This document shows, in pieces, positions 40,867 through 49,785 of a DNA stretch of 64,000 nt. Origin of the DNA: Pseudomonas sp. AKS31 (GTDB lineage Bacteria > Pseudomonadota > Gammaproteobacteria > Pseudomonadales > Pseudomonadaceae); NCBI RefSeq assembly GCF_023634765.1, contig NZ_JAMLFX010000007.1:98756-162755 (forward strand), in the 5' to 3' direction. Each line of letters begins with the position of its first letter. Positions within the stretch are counted from its first letter, which is position 1. The notes under the pieces were generated by a model. It was given only the letters and a program-made list of their open reading frames with translations, was not told where the DNA came from and made no database searches. A program made the translations under genes and the position numbers.

Positions 40867-41526
40867 ATGGATAAATGGATTGAGTTGGTCAAGGCCAAGA
40901 TGAGTGAACTCAAAATCACTCAAACAGAGCTCGGAGAGCGCGTCGGCATGTCCCAGGGCGGGATCGGCCATTGGCTGAACAAGCGTCGCGAACCCGGTAT
41001 CACTGAAATGAACCGCGTGCTGCAAGCGCTGGGCATGGATTTCCTCGAAGTGGTGCTGGTGATCCGTGAACCGCAACCAACGCCCGAGGACGAGATGCCG
41101 CTGGCGCAGAAGTACAACCCGTATTTCCGTTACCCGGTCAGTGATTGGCAGACGACGTGCGAAGTGCGCGAATGCGATCCGGCGTCCTACGCCAAGGCGG
41201 CCGGCAAACAGCGCTTCGAGCTGACGGATTATCACGCGCGTGGCCCGGCATTCTGGTTGACGGTGACGGGGGACTCAATGACCGCACCCAGTGGCCAGAG
41301 TATTGCCGAAGGCATGCTGATTCTGGTCGACCCGGCCGCCGAAGCGGTGCCCGGCAAACTGGTGATCGCGCAGTGGCCCGACAGCACTGAAGCGATTTTC
41401 CGCAAACTCGACGAAGAGGGCGGCCAGCGTTACCTGGTGCCGCTCAATCCGACGTGGCCGAAAGCCCTGCTGACCGATGAGTGCCGAATCATCGGTGTTG
41501 TGGTGCAGGCAACGGCGCGTTACTAG
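40867..41526 (+). CDS. HTH/S24 LexA-like repressor
   Basis: A 219-residue repressor with an N-terminal Cro/CI-type helix-turn-helix (residues 5-60, QTELGERVGMSQGGIGHWLNKRREP) and a C-terminal peptidase S24 domain with Ser137 in GDSM and Lys164 in GKLVIAQ, the self-cleavage dyad of LexA/CI/PrtR proteins. I do not find an obvious Ala-Gly or Cys-Gly cleavage site at the usual spacing. ATG at 40867 is chosen because the HTH starts directly; the longer frame adds 14 Arg-rich residues. There are no phage genes nearby, so this is either a domesticated phage repressor or a stand-alone regulator. Confidence 0.88.
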   Translation: MDKWIELVKAKMSELKITQTELGERVGMSQGGIGHWLNKRREPGITEMNRVLQALGMDFLEVVLVIREPQPTPEDEMPLAQKYNPYFRYPVSDWQTTCEVRECDPASYAKAAGKQRFELTDYHARGPAFWLTVTGDSMTAPSGQSIAEGMLILVDPAAEAVPGKLVIAQWPDSTEAIFRKLDEEGGQRYLVPLNPTWPKALLTDECRIIGVVVQATARY

Positions 41527-41565
41527 TCAGATCGATCCTCGCCATGCGCAGGATCGATCTCCCGT

Positions 41566-43515
41566 TCATACTGCTTCCAGTTCAACCAAAGCGCTGCCTT
41601 CGCCAACCATTTCACCTTCCTGGCAATACAGCGCTTTGATCACCCCGGCATGCGGCGCACGGATGCTGTGTTCCATCTTCATCGCTTCCAGCACCACCAG
41701 TTGCGCGCCGGCCTCAACCGATTGCCCGGCCTCCACCAACACACGGACGATGCTGCCGTTCATCGGCGCGGTCAAGCCGCTCTGATGGCTGTGACTGGCT
41801 TCGACAGCGCTGATCGGGTCGTACGTCTCGATACGGCGCAACTCGCCTTCCCATTGCAGGTAAAGCACATCGCTCTGGCGAATCGCACGCAACGTACGAC
41901 GAACGCCCTCGTGCTCGACTATAAGTGCTTCGCCGGACAGTCTGGCGTGGCCGGCAGCATTCAGGGTCAAGGCGCGATCCTGGCCCTCGCAACTCAAATG
42001 CAAGGTGATTTCCGGCGGCAGCCCCGCACGCAAACCGCTGTTGAGAGACCAAGGCGAAGCAGCGTCATCCTGGCGTGCAAATTGTGGCAGGCTGTGCGCC
42101 ACCGCCTGAGCCGCAGCGTCCCAGAACGCATCGCTCAGCGTGCCCGGAGCAGGCAGCAGTTGCTCCTGATAACGCGGAATAAACCCGGTATCCAGTTCCG
42201 ACGCCGCGAACGCCGGGTGCGCAATGATCCGCCGCAAGAAGTTGATGTTGGTTTTCAAACCGCCAATCGCAAACTCGTCGAGCATGCTCAACAAACGCAA
42301 CCGGGCCTGTTCGCGATCCTCGCCCCAGGCAATCAGCTTGCCGAGCATCGGGTCGTAGAACGGCGAAATTTCATCGCCTTCTTCAACCCCGCTATCCACC
42401 CGGCGCCCAGGCCCTTTGGCCGACTCGCGATACAACGCCAGACGTCCGGTCGCCGGCAGGAAGTCATTCGCAGGATCCTCGGCGTACAAGCGCACTTCAA
42501 TCGCATGGCCGTTCAGCGGCACTTGTTCCTGAGTGATCGGCAGTGCTTCACCACGGGCAACGCGGATCTGCCAGGCCACCAGATCAAGACCGGTAATCGC
42601 TTCCGTCACTGGGTGCTCGACCTGTAACCGAGTGTTCATCTCCATGAAGAAGAACTCACCGCGTGCATCCAGCAGGAACTCCACCGTACCGGCGCCGACA
42701 TACCCGATCGCCTGCGCCGAGCGCACGGCCGCTTCGCCCATGGCGCGACGCAATTCCGGGGACAGGCCCGGTGCCGGCGCTTCTTCGACGACTTTCTGAT
42801 GGCGCCGTTGAATCGAGCAATCCCGCTCATTCAGATACAGGCAATTGCCATGCTGATCGGCGAACACCTGGATTTCCACGTGACGCGGCTTGAGCAGATA
42901 TTTCTCCACCAGCATCCGTGAATCGCCGAACGAAGACTGCGCTTCACGCTGAGCCGAGGCGAGGGCTTCGGCGAGTTGGCTGACGTCCTCGACCACTTTC
43001 ATGCCTTTGCCGCCACCGCCGGCTGTGGCTTTGAGCAACACTGGATAACCGATGCGTTCGCAGGCGTCGCGGAAGGTGTCGAGGTCCTGCGCTTCGCCGT
43101 GATAACCGGGCACCAGCGGCACACCGGCGGTTTCCATCAGCGCTTTGGCGGCGGACTTGCTGCCCATGGCATCGATGGCCGAGGCGGGCGGGCCGAGGAA
43201 AATCAGTCCGGCGGCTTCGATGGCGCGAGCGAATCCGGCGTTTTCCGAGAGAAACCCGTAACCCGGATGAATCGCTTGCGCGCCACTGGCCTTGGCCGCC
43301 GCGATCAATTTGTCGATTTGCAGATAACTGTCAGCCGCTTTGCTGCCACCGAGGTCGACGCGAATGTCCGCTTCACGGCTGTGCCGCGCTTCACGGTCGG
43401 TGGCGCTGTGCACGGCAACGGTGGTCAGGCCCAGGGCTTTGGCAGTACGCATCACGCGGCAAGCGATTTCGCCACGGTTGGCCACCAGCAGGGTGGTGAG
43501 AACAGGTGCGCTCAT
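41566..43515 (-). CDS. liuD: Methylcrotonyl-CoA carboxylase biotin-containing alpha subunit LiuD
   Basis: A 649-residue biotin carboxylase plus biotin carrier subunit for ATP-dependent carboxylation of 3-methylcrotonyl-CoA in leucine degradation. The biotin carboxylase domain (about 5-450) has HPGYGFLSEN, the ATP-grasp loop KATAGGGGKGMK and EMNTRLQVEHPVTE. The C-terminal biotinyl domain has EAMKMEH with Lys613 as the biotin site. ATG at 43515 overlaps the liuC stop (TGATG), so translation is coupled. It is the last gene of liuABCD. Assignment as LiuD rather than acetyl- or geranyl-CoA carboxylase rests on the operon. Confidence 0.95.
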   Translation of the reverse strand: MSAPVLTTLLVANRGEIACRVMRTAKALGLTTVAVHSATDREARHSREADIRVDLGGSKAADSYLQIDKLIAAAKASGAQAIHPGYGFLSENAGFARAIEAAGLIFLGPPASAIDAMGSKSAAKALMETAGVPLVPGYHGEAQDLDTFRDACERIGYPVLLKATAGGGGKGMKVVEDVSQLAEALASAQREAQSSFGDSRMLVEKYLLKPRHVEIQVFADQHGNCLYLNERDCSIQRRHQKVVEEAPAPGLSPELRRAMGEAAVRSAQAIGYVGAGTVEFLLDARGEFFFMEMNTRLQVEHPVTEAITGLDLVAWQIRVARGEALPITQEQVPLNGHAIEVRLYAEDPANDFLPATGRLALYRESAKGPGRRVDSGVEEGDEISPFYDPMLGKLIAWGEDREQARLRLLSMLDEFAIGGLKTNINFLRRIIAHPAFAASELDTGFIPRYQEQLLPAPGTLSDAFWDAAAQAVAHSLPQFARQDDAASPWSLNSGLRAGLPPEITLHLSCEGQDRALTLNAAGHARLSGEALIVEHEGVRRTLRAIRQSDVLYLQWEGELRRIETYDPISAVEASHSHQSGLTAPMNGSIVRVLVEAGQSVEAGAQLVVLEAMKMEHSIRAPHAGVIKALYCQEGEMVGEGSALVELEAV

Positions 43516-44330
43516 CAACGCGGCTCCTTGGTGGTGGTTACGGCTTGCCAGCTCGGTGGACGTTTTTGCAGAAAGGCGCGCAAGCCTTCCTGACCTTCCG
43601 GGCTGACGCGGATGCGGGCGATGGCGTTTTCGGTGTAGCGGCGCAGCGCCGGGGTCAATGCGCCGTTGCCGACTTCACGCAGCAAGTCCTTGCTGGCGCG
43701 CATCGCCGCGGGGCTGTTAAGCAACAGGTTGTTGATCCACTGCTCGATTTGCTGATCGAGTTCTGCCGCAGGATAGCTCTCCGACAACAAACCGATTTCC
43801 CGCGCACGTTGCCCGCCGAAACGCTCGGCGGTCAGGGCATACCGACGCGCAGCGCGTTCGCCGATGGCCTGCACCACGAACGGACTGATCACCGCCGGCG
43901 CCAGACCGATGCGCACTTCCGACAGGCAGAACTGCGCGTCATCGGCACCAATTGCCATGTCACAGCAACTGATCAGCCCCAGCGCGCCACCGAACGCCGC
44001 GCCTTGCACCACGGCCACGGTGGGGATTTTCAGCTTGGCGAGGTTGTACATCAGCTCCGCCAGTTCACGAGCATCGTCGAGGTTGGTGTGGTAATCGAGC
44101 TCGGCCGATTGCTGCATCCACGCCAGATCTGCGCCGGCGCTGAAGTGCTTGCCACGGCCACGCACCAGCAGAAAACGCAGGCTGGCGTCGCTGGCGACTT
44201 TGTCCAGCGCGAGGATCAGCTCGCGGATCATCTCGGCGTTGAAGGCGTTGTTCTTTTCCGCGCGGTTGAGCCACAGCGTCGCGAAACCCCGTGGGTCGCT
44301 TTGCAGTTCGAGGGTGTTGAAATCACTCAT
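43515..44330 (-). CDS. liuC: Methylglutaconyl-CoA hydratase LiuC
   Basis: A 271-residue crotonase-family hydratase that converts 3-methylglutaconyl-CoA to HMG-CoA in leucine catabolism. Oxyanion-hole segments are visible: RGRGKHFSAGADLAWMQ and VQGAAFGGALGLISCCDMAIG, the latter with the family-typical catalytic region following (FCLSEVRIGLAPAVISPFV). It lies 13 bp after liuB and overlaps liuD. Confidence 0.94.
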   Translation of the reverse strand: MSDFNTLELQSDPRGFATLWLNRAEKNNAFNAEMIRELILALDKVASDASLRFLLVRGRGKHFSAGADLAWMQQSAELDYHTNLDDARELAELMYNLAKLKIPTVAVVQGAAFGGALGLISCCDMAIGADDAQFCLSEVRIGLAPAVISPFVVQAIGERAARRYALTAERFGGQRAREIGLLSESYPAAELDQQIEQWINNLLLNSPAAMRASKDLLREVGNGALTPALRRYTENAIARIRVSPEGQEGLRAFLQKRPPSWQAVTTTKEPR

Positions 44331-44343
44331 GAGATTCTCCCGA

Positions 44344-45951
44344 TCACATCCGGAACACGCCGAAGCGGCTCGGTTCGATTGGCGCGTTCAGCGACGCGGA
44401 CAGGGCCAGGGCCAGCACATCGCGGGTTTGCGCCGGGTCGATGACGCCGTCGTCCCACAACCGTGCGCTGGAATAGTAGGGGTGACCCTGCTCTTCATAC
44501 TGGTCGAGGATCGGTTGCTTGATCTCGGCTTCCTGCTCGGCACTGAAACCCTGGCCACTGCGTTCAGCCTGTTCGCGTTTGACCTGCACCAATACGCCCG
44601 CCGCCTGCTCGGCGCCCATCACGCCGATCCGCGCGTTCGGCCACATCCACAGGAAGCGCGGATCGTAAGCGCGCCCGCACATGCCGTAGTTCCCCGCGCC
44701 GAAGCTGCCGCCAATGATCACGGTGAATTTCGGCACTTTCGCGCAAGCCACAGCCGTTACCAGTTTCGCGCCGTGCTTGGCGATGCCGCCGGCCTCGTAT
44801 TTCTGGCCGACCATGAAGCCGGTGATGTTCTGCAAAAACAGTAGCGGGATGCCGCGCTGGCAGGCCAGTTCGATGAAGTGCGCGCCTTTCTGCGCGGCTT
44901 CGGCGAAAAGGATGCCGTTGTTCGCCAGAATCGCAATCGGGTAACCGTGCAGATGAGCGAAGCCGCAGACCAATGTGGTGCCGAACAGCGCCTTGAATTC
45001 ATCGAACACCGAACCGTCGACCAGGCGCGCAATCACTTCGCGCACATCGAACGGCTGCTTGGCGTCGGCCGACACCACGCCGTACAACTCATCGCTGTTG
45101 TAGAGCGGAGCAATCGGTGCACGCTGTTGCACTTCACCTAGTTTGCGCCAGTTGAGGTTGGCAACGCTGCGGCGGGCGAGGGCGAGGGCGTGTTCGTCGC
45201 TCTCGGCGTAATGGTCGGCGACCCCGGAAATCTTGCAGTGCACATCGGCACCGCCCAAATCTTCGGCGCTGACCACTTCACCAGTCGCGGCTTTCACCAG
45301 CGGCGGGCCGGCGAGGAAAATCGTCGCCTGATTGCGCACCATGATCGCTTCGTCGGCCATCGCCGGCACATAAGCGCCGCCCGCGGTGCACGAGCCCATA
45401 ACGACGGCGATTTGCGGAATGCCCATCGCACTCATGTTGGCCTGATTGAAGAAGATCCGCCCGAAGTGCTCACGATCCGGGAACACCTCGTCCTGGCGTG
45501 GCAGGTTGGCGCCGCCCGAGTCCACCAGATAGATGCACGGCAGACGATTCTGTTGAGCGATGGTCTGCGCGCGCAGGTGTTTTTTCACGGTCAGCGGGTA
45601 GTACGAACCCCCTTTCACCGTCGCATCGTTGGCGACGATCATGCACTCGACGCCTTCAACCCGACCGATCCCGGCAATCACCCCGGCGGCCGGCACGTCT
45701 TCACCGTAAACGGCGTGGGCAGCCAATTGGCTGATTTCCAGAAACGGCGAGCCGGGGTCGAGCAAGCGATTGATGCGCTCACGTGGCAGCAGTTTGCCGC
45801 GTGACGTGTGGCGTTCCTGAGCTTTCGCGCCACCACCCTGGGCCACTTGGGCGAGCAGGGTGTGCAGGGCGTCGACCTGTTTGAGCATTGCCGCGCTGTT
45901 GGCGGCGAACTCCGCTGAACGCGGGTTGAGCTGAGTGTGCAAGGTTGCCAT
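44344..45951 (-). CDS. liuB: Methylcrotonyl-CoA carboxylase beta subunit LiuB
   Basis: A 535-residue carboxyltransferase subunit partnering LiuD. It contains two crotonase-like halves, with VMGSCTAGGAYVPAMADEAIMV and FLAGPPLVKAATGEVVSAEDLGGADVH in the first and GGSFGAGNYGMCGRAYDPRFLWMWPNARIGVMG in the second, all hallmarks of acyl-CoA carboxylase beta chains of the MCC type. It is 12 bp after liuA, with GGAG upstream of the ATG. Confidence 0.96.
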   Translation of the reverse strand: MATLHTQLNPRSAEFAANSAAMLKQVDALHTLLAQVAQGGGAKAQERHTSRGKLLPRERINRLLDPGSPFLEISQLAAHAVYGEDVPAAGVIAGIGRVEGVECMIVANDATVKGGSYYPLTVKKHLRAQTIAQQNRLPCIYLVDSGGANLPRQDEVFPDREHFGRIFFNQANMSAMGIPQIAVVMGSCTAGGAYVPAMADEAIMVRNQATIFLAGPPLVKAATGEVVSAEDLGGADVHCKISGVADHYAESDEHALALARRSVANLNWRKLGEVQQRAPIAPLYNSDELYGVVSADAKQPFDVREVIARLVDGSVFDEFKALFGTTLVCGFAHLHGYPIAILANNGILFAEAAQKGAHFIELACQRGIPLLFLQNITGFMVGQKYEAGGIAKHGAKLVTAVACAKVPKFTVIIGGSFGAGNYGMCGRAYDPRFLWMWPNARIGVMGAEQAAGVLVQVKREQAERSGQGFSAEQEAEIKQPILDQYEEQGHPYYSSARLWDDGVIDPAQTRDVLALALSASLNAPIEPSRFGVFRM

Positions 45952-45963
45952 GGCCAGCTCCGT

Positions 45964-47127
45964 TTAGCGGGTTTCGTTGAACAGTTCGCGACCGATCAGC
46001 ATGCGACGGATCTCACTGGTGCCGGCGCCGATTTCGTACAGCTTGGCGTCGCGCAGCAGACGACCTGCCGGGAATTCGTTGATGTAACCGTTACCACCGA
46101 GAATCTGGATCGCATCGAGGGCCATTTGCGTGGCGCGCTCGGCGGTGTAGAGGATTACCCCGGCGGCATCCTTGCGAGTGGTTTCGCCGCGTTCGCAAGC
46201 CTGGGCCACCGCGTAGAGGTAGGCGCGACTGGCATTGAGTTGGGTGTACATGTCGGCGACTTTGCCCTGGATCAGCTGGAACTCGCCGATGCTTTGGCCA
46301 AACTGTTTGCGATCGTGGATGTACGGCACAATCAGGTCCATGCACGACTGCATGATCCCGGTCGGGCCGCCGGACAACACCACGCGCTCGTAATCGAGGC
46401 CGCTCATCAACACTTTCACGCCGCCATTGAGCACGCCGAGAATGTTTTCTTCCGGCACTTCGACGTCATCGAAGAACAGCTCGCAGGTGTTGGAACCGCG
46501 CATGCCGAGCTTGTCGAACTTGTTGCTGCGGCTGAAGCCTTTCCAGTCGCGCTCGACGATGAATGCGGTGATGCCGTGCGGGCCTTTTTCCAGATCAGTC
46601 TTGGCGTAGATCACGTAGGTGTTGGCGTCGGGGCCGTTGGTGATCCAGGTTTTGCTGCCGTTGAGGACGAAACGGTCGCCGCGTTTGTCAGCGCGCAGTT
46701 TCATCGAGACCACGTCGGAACCGGCATTCGGCTCGCTCATGGCGAGGGCGCCGACGTGTTCGCCGCTGATCAGCTTGGGCAGGTATCTGGATTTCTGTTC
46801 GTGGTTGCCGTTGCGGTTGATCTGGTTGACACAAAGATTGGAGTGGGCTCCGTAGGACAGGGCGACCGAAGCCGAACCACGGCTGATTTCCTCCATTGCC
46901 ACCACATGCGCCAGGTAACCCAGGCCCGCGCCGCCGTACTCTTCCGGCACGGTGATGCCAAGCAGGCCCATGTCACCGAATTTGCGCCACATGTCGGCGG
47001 GGAACAGGTTGTCGCTGTCGATCTGCGCCGCGCGCGGGGCAATCTCCTTGGCGACAAAGGACTGAACCTGATCGCGCAGCATGTCGATGGTTTCACCGAG
47101 GGCGAAGTTCAGGGATGGATAGCTCAT
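45964..47127 (-). CDS. liuA: Isovaleryl-CoA dehydrogenase LiuA
   Basis: A 387-residue FAD acyl-CoA dehydrogenase that oxidises isovaleryl-CoA to 3-methylcrotonyl-CoA. It has the three-domain ACAD fold with ALAMSEPNAGSDVVSMKL, the LDYERVVLSGGPTGIMQ segment in which the catalytic Glu of isovaleryl-CoA dehydrogenases lies, and IQILGGNGYINEFPAGRLLRDAKLYEIGAGTSEIRRMLIGRE. It heads liuABCD. Two LiuR-type palindromes lie 57-114 bp upstream. Confidence 0.96.
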   Translation of the reverse strand: MSYPSLNFALGETIDMLRDQVQSFVAKEIAPRAAQIDSDNLFPADMWRKFGDMGLLGITVPEEYGGAGLGYLAHVVAMEEISRGSASVALSYGAHSNLCVNQINRNGNHEQKSRYLPKLISGEHVGALAMSEPNAGSDVVSMKLRADKRGDRFVLNGSKTWITNGPDANTYVIYAKTDLEKGPHGITAFIVERDWKGFSRSNKFDKLGMRGSNTCELFFDDVEVPEENILGVLNGGVKVLMSGLDYERVVLSGGPTGIMQSCMDLIVPYIHDRKQFGQSIGEFQLIQGKVADMYTQLNASRAYLYAVAQACERGETTRKDAAGVILYTAERATQMALDAIQILGGNGYINEFPAGRLLRDAKLYEIGAGTSEIRRMLIGRELFNETR

Positions 47128-47183
47128 GGGTCACCTTTTGGCTTTTTTGTAGGGTGGGGAGAGCGGTCACTCGGCTCTCACCT

Positions 47184-47197
47184 TTACGTTAACGTAA
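47184..47197. promoter_or_regulatory. LiuR operator 1
   Basis: Perfect palindrome TTACGTTAACGTAA, 57 bp upstream of liuA. It shares its core with two more sites, at 47226 and 51276, the latter in front of liuR itself. Confidence 0.8.
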
Positions 47198-47225
47198 GCC
47201 TGTGACGAATGGCTGTCAATCACCC

Positions 47226-47241
47226 TTTACGTTAACGTCAA
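47226..47241. promoter_or_regulatory. LiuR operator 2
   Basis: TTTACGTTAACGTCAA, an imperfect palindrome 29 bp from operator 1. Its position between liuA and the divergent acyl-CoA synthetase could serve either direction. Confidence 0.75.
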
Positions 47242-47288
47242 CTTGAGCGAGAGTAGGGGCAGTTCAAGATTGAAACGGAGCAGACCTC

Positions 47289-47378
47289 GTGGGAGCGAGC
47301 CTGCTCGCGAAAGCGTCAGATCAGTCAACGTGGATGTTGAATTCGCTGGCCTCTTCGCGAGCAGGCTCGCTCCCACAG
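47289..47378. repeat. Paired REP element, family A
   Basis: Arms at 47289-47311 and 47354-47378 lie between the liu operators and the acyl-CoA synthetase start, so any transcript from the operators into that gene would carry the hairpin in its leader. Confidence 0.95.
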
Positions 47379-47422
47379 GGTCAAATCCGGCAAACCCACT
47401 AATAAAGACAATAGGGGTCGTC

Positions 47423-49120
47423 ATGGATCAACCCAGTGCAAACCCGCAGCGCAGTTACACCCGCGGTTCTCAGGACAAAGCCTTGCTGGCGATGACCATC
47501 GGGCAGCAGTTCGATCACACCGCCGCGCAATACCCTGACGGCGAAGCGCTCGTCGTGCGCCATCAGCAACTGCGCTATTCCTGGCGACAGCTGGCCGATG
47601 CGGTGGACCTGCACGCCAGAGCGCTGCTTGCCCTGGGTTTGCAGGCGGGGGATCGGCTCGGGATCTGGGCGCCGAACTGCGCGCAGTGGTGCATCACTCA
47701 AGTCGCGACGGCGAAAATCGGCGTGATCCTGGTCAACATCAACCCGGCCTATCGCAGCTCCGAACTCGAATACGTGCTCAAGCAATCCGGCTGCCAATGG
47801 CTGGTTTGCGCCGGGGCATTCAAGTCCTCCAATTACCACGGCATGTTGCAAGGATTGGTGCCGGAACTGGCCGAGCAATCCATCGGCCAATTGCGCAGCG
47901 AGCGCCTGCCGGAATTGCGCGGGGTGATCAGCCTCGACGCGCAACCGCCGTCAGGTTTTCTGCCGTGGTCGCAACTGGCCGATCTGGCCACCAGCATCTC
48001 CGCCGAACAATTGCGCGAACGCGGCGACAGCCTGCACTTCGACCAAGCGGTGAACATTCAGTACACCTCCGGCACCACCGGTTTCCCCAAGGGCGCGACA
48101 CTCAGCCACTACAACATCCTCAACAACGGTTACATGGTCGGCGAAAGCATCGGCCTGACCCCGCGCGATCGCCTGGTGATCCCGGTGCCGCTGTACCACT
48201 GCTTTGGCATGGTCATGGGCAACCTCGGTTGCATTACCCACGGCAGCACGATGATTTACCCCAACGATGCCTTCGATCCGTTGCAGACCCTGCAAACCGT
48301 CGCTGAGGAAAAAGCCACGGGCCTGTACGGCGTGCCGACCATGTTCATCGCCATGCTCGACCAGCCACAACGCGGCGAATTCGATCTGTCGAGCCTGCGC
48401 ACCGGGATCATGGCCGGCGCGACGTGTCCGATCGAAGTGATGCGTCGGGTCATCAGCGAGATGCACATGAATGAGGTGCAGATCGCCTACGGCATGACGG
48501 AAACCAGTCCTGTGTCGCTGCAGACCGGGCCGAACGATGAGCTGGAACTGCGCGTGACCACCGTCGGCCGCACCCAGCCGCAACTGGAAAGCAAGATCAT
48601 CGACGAGGCCGGCAACCTGGTGCCGCGCGGCACCATCGGCGAACTGTGCACCCGTGGCTACAGTGTGATGCTCGGCTACTGGAACAATCCGCAGGCCACC
48701 GCCGAAGCGATTGATGACGCGGGCTGGATGCACACCGGCGACCTGGCGAGCATGAACGAGGAGGGCTACGTCAACATCGCCGGGCGTAACAAGGACATGA
48801 TCATTCGCGGTGGCGAGAACATTTATCCGCGTGAGCTGGAGGAGTTTTTCTTCACCCATCCGGCGGTGGCGGATGTGCAGGTGATCGGCATTCCGTGTTC
48901 GCGTTACGGTGAGGAGATTGTTGCCTGGATCAAATTCCACCCCGGCCACAGCGCCTCCGAACTGGAGTTGCAAACCTGGTGCAAGGAGCGCATCGCGCAC
49001 TTCAAGACGCCACGGCACTTCAAATTCGTTGAAGAGTTTCCGATGACGGTAACGGGCAAGATCCAGAAATTCAGGATGCGCGAAATTAGCATCGAAGAGC
49101 TGAAAACAATCGAGCGGTGA
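47423..49120 (+). CDS. AMP-binding acyl-CoA synthetase
   Basis: A 565-residue ANL-superfamily ligase forming acyl-CoA from a carboxylic acid, ATP and CoA. Motifs are: P-loop YTSGTTGFPKGATLSH, YGMTETSPVS, GWMHTGDLA, GRNKDMIIRGGENIYPRE, and catalytic Lys in TVTGKIQKF near the C-terminus. ATG at 47423 has AGGGG upstream; the longer frame begins inside the REP and is rejected. Placed between the two liu blocks and divergent from liuA, it may activate branched acids such as isovalerate, but substrate length cannot be read from sequence. Confidence 0.92.
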   Translation: MDQPSANPQRSYTRGSQDKALLAMTIGQQFDHTAAQYPDGEALVVRHQQLRYSWRQLADAVDLHARALLALGLQAGDRLGIWAPNCAQWCITQVATAKIGVILVNINPAYRSSELEYVLKQSGCQWLVCAGAFKSSNYHGMLQGLVPELAEQSIGQLRSERLPELRGVISLDAQPPSGFLPWSQLADLATSISAEQLRERGDSLHFDQAVNIQYTSGTTGFPKGATLSHYNILNNGYMVGESIGLTPRDRLVIPVPLYHCFGMVMGNLGCITHGSTMIYPNDAFDPLQTLQTVAEEKATGLYGVPTMFIAMLDQPQRGEFDLSSLRTGIMAGATCPIEVMRRVISEMHMNEVQIAYGMTETSPVSLQTGPNDELELRVTTVGRTQPQLESKIIDEAGNLVPRGTIGELCTRGYSVMLGYWNNPQATAEAIDDAGWMHTGDLASMNEEGYVNIAGRNKDMIIRGGENIYPRELEEFFFTHPAVADVQVIGIPCSRYGEEIVAWIKFHPGHSASELELQTWCKERIAHFKTPRHFKFVEEFPMTVTGKIQKFRMREISIEELKTIER

Positions 49121-49129
49121 ACACAAACA

Positions 49130-49221
49130 CTGTGGGAGCTGGCTTGCCAGCGATGGCGTCGGGTCAGCCAGCATCAATGTTGAATGATCTACCGCAATCG
49201 CTGGCAAGCCAGCTCCCACAG
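49130..49221. repeat. Paired REP element, family B
   Basis: Arms at 49130-49155 and 49196-49221 lie just after the acyl-CoA synthetase. Confidence 0.95.
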
Positions 49222-49251
49222 GGGTTCGGGGGAATTGAAGAATCACAGAAA

Positions 49252-49627
49252 GCACAAAGGGGAGCCGAAGCTCCCCTTTAATTTTGTCGTCGCGTGCTCT
49301 TTTTTATTATTGAGGGTCGGTCTGTTGTTGTTTTTGGCAACCGTGGCCCTTTACCGCTGTTTTTGGCGACCCCCATCCGGGGTCAAGAGCAAACGTATTT
49401 TTTTGAGCGCTGATCTACTTTCTCGCCAAGCGATCCAACCGATTCGGGAGCTACCTGAAGGTAGTTTTATTATTCTCTGCCCGGTTGCGGGTCACTCCTG
49501 AGAGCACCCTGAAAAGCACACCTTCTCCAAAAAAATCTGTTAGCTGCGTCTCTGCCGTGTTGTTTTTGTTATGTCAGAGTCGGTACGTCTTATTTTTATT
49601 GGTTTGCTGCTTTTTATTCTTGTTATG
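49252..49627 (-). ncRNA. crcY: CrcY/CrcZ-family Hfq-Crc sequestering RNA
   Basis: There is no coding frame here. The minus strand carries at least six A-rich CA-type motifs (AACAAGAATAAAAA, AATAAAAATAAG, AACAAAAACAACA, AATAATAAAA, AAAAACAACAACA, AATAATAAAAAA) spread over about 350 nt, the hallmark of CrcZ/CrcY RNAs that titrate Hfq-Crc and relieve carbon catabolite repression. A sigma-54 promoter precedes it and a GC-rich hairpin ends it. Position next to the HMG-CoA lyase gene matches my recollection of crcY in P. putida. The start is estimated at 12 nt after the -12 GC. Confidence 0.82.
49256..49279. terminator. Bidirectional terminator of the CrcY-like RNA
   Basis: Perfect stem AAAGGGGAGC / GCTCCCCTTT with tetraloop. 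AATTTT follows on the plus side and GTGCTTTCTG on the minus side. Confidence 0.85.
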
Positions 49628-49637
49628 CCATAGAGAT

Positions 49638-49654
49638 AGCAGAAGCCGTGCCAA
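49638..49654 (-). promoter_or_regulatory. Sigma-54 promoter of the CrcY-like RNA
   Basis: On the minus strand it reads TTGGCACGGCTTCTGCT, with GG and GC separated by exactly 10 bp (consensus TGGCACG-N4-TTGCT). Confidence 0.88.
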
Positions 49655-49734
49655 CTTCTAAAAAACCTTTAAAATCAATGCTTTAAAAATTCAGGCGAAT
49701 TTCAACCCTGTCGAAACCAGACAATTTGTTTCCG

Positions 49735-49775
49735 TGTTACTCGCTTGAACCCACATTCCGGACACAGCGGTAACA
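49735..49775 (-). promoter_or_regulatory. Candidate CbrB enhancer half-sites
   Basis: TGTTAC (49735-49740) and GTAACA (49770-49775) form an inverted pair about 110-150 bp upstream of the predicted start of the CrcY-like RNA, as expected for an activator of a sigma-54 promoter. The spacing is wider than a simple dimer site, so each half may belong to its own site. It lies between that promoter and the end of liuE. Confidence 0.55.
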
Positions 49776-49785
49776 CCTTCCCCCC

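Noticed and set aside
47243..47422. N-terminal extension of the acyl-CoA synthetase
   Set aside because: The extension is translated REP sequence; ATG 47423 has the ribosome-binding site and family start.
47951..49255. Minus-strand frame (434 codons) opposite the acyl-CoA synthetase
   Set aside because: Antisense shadow; its start lies inside the family B REP.
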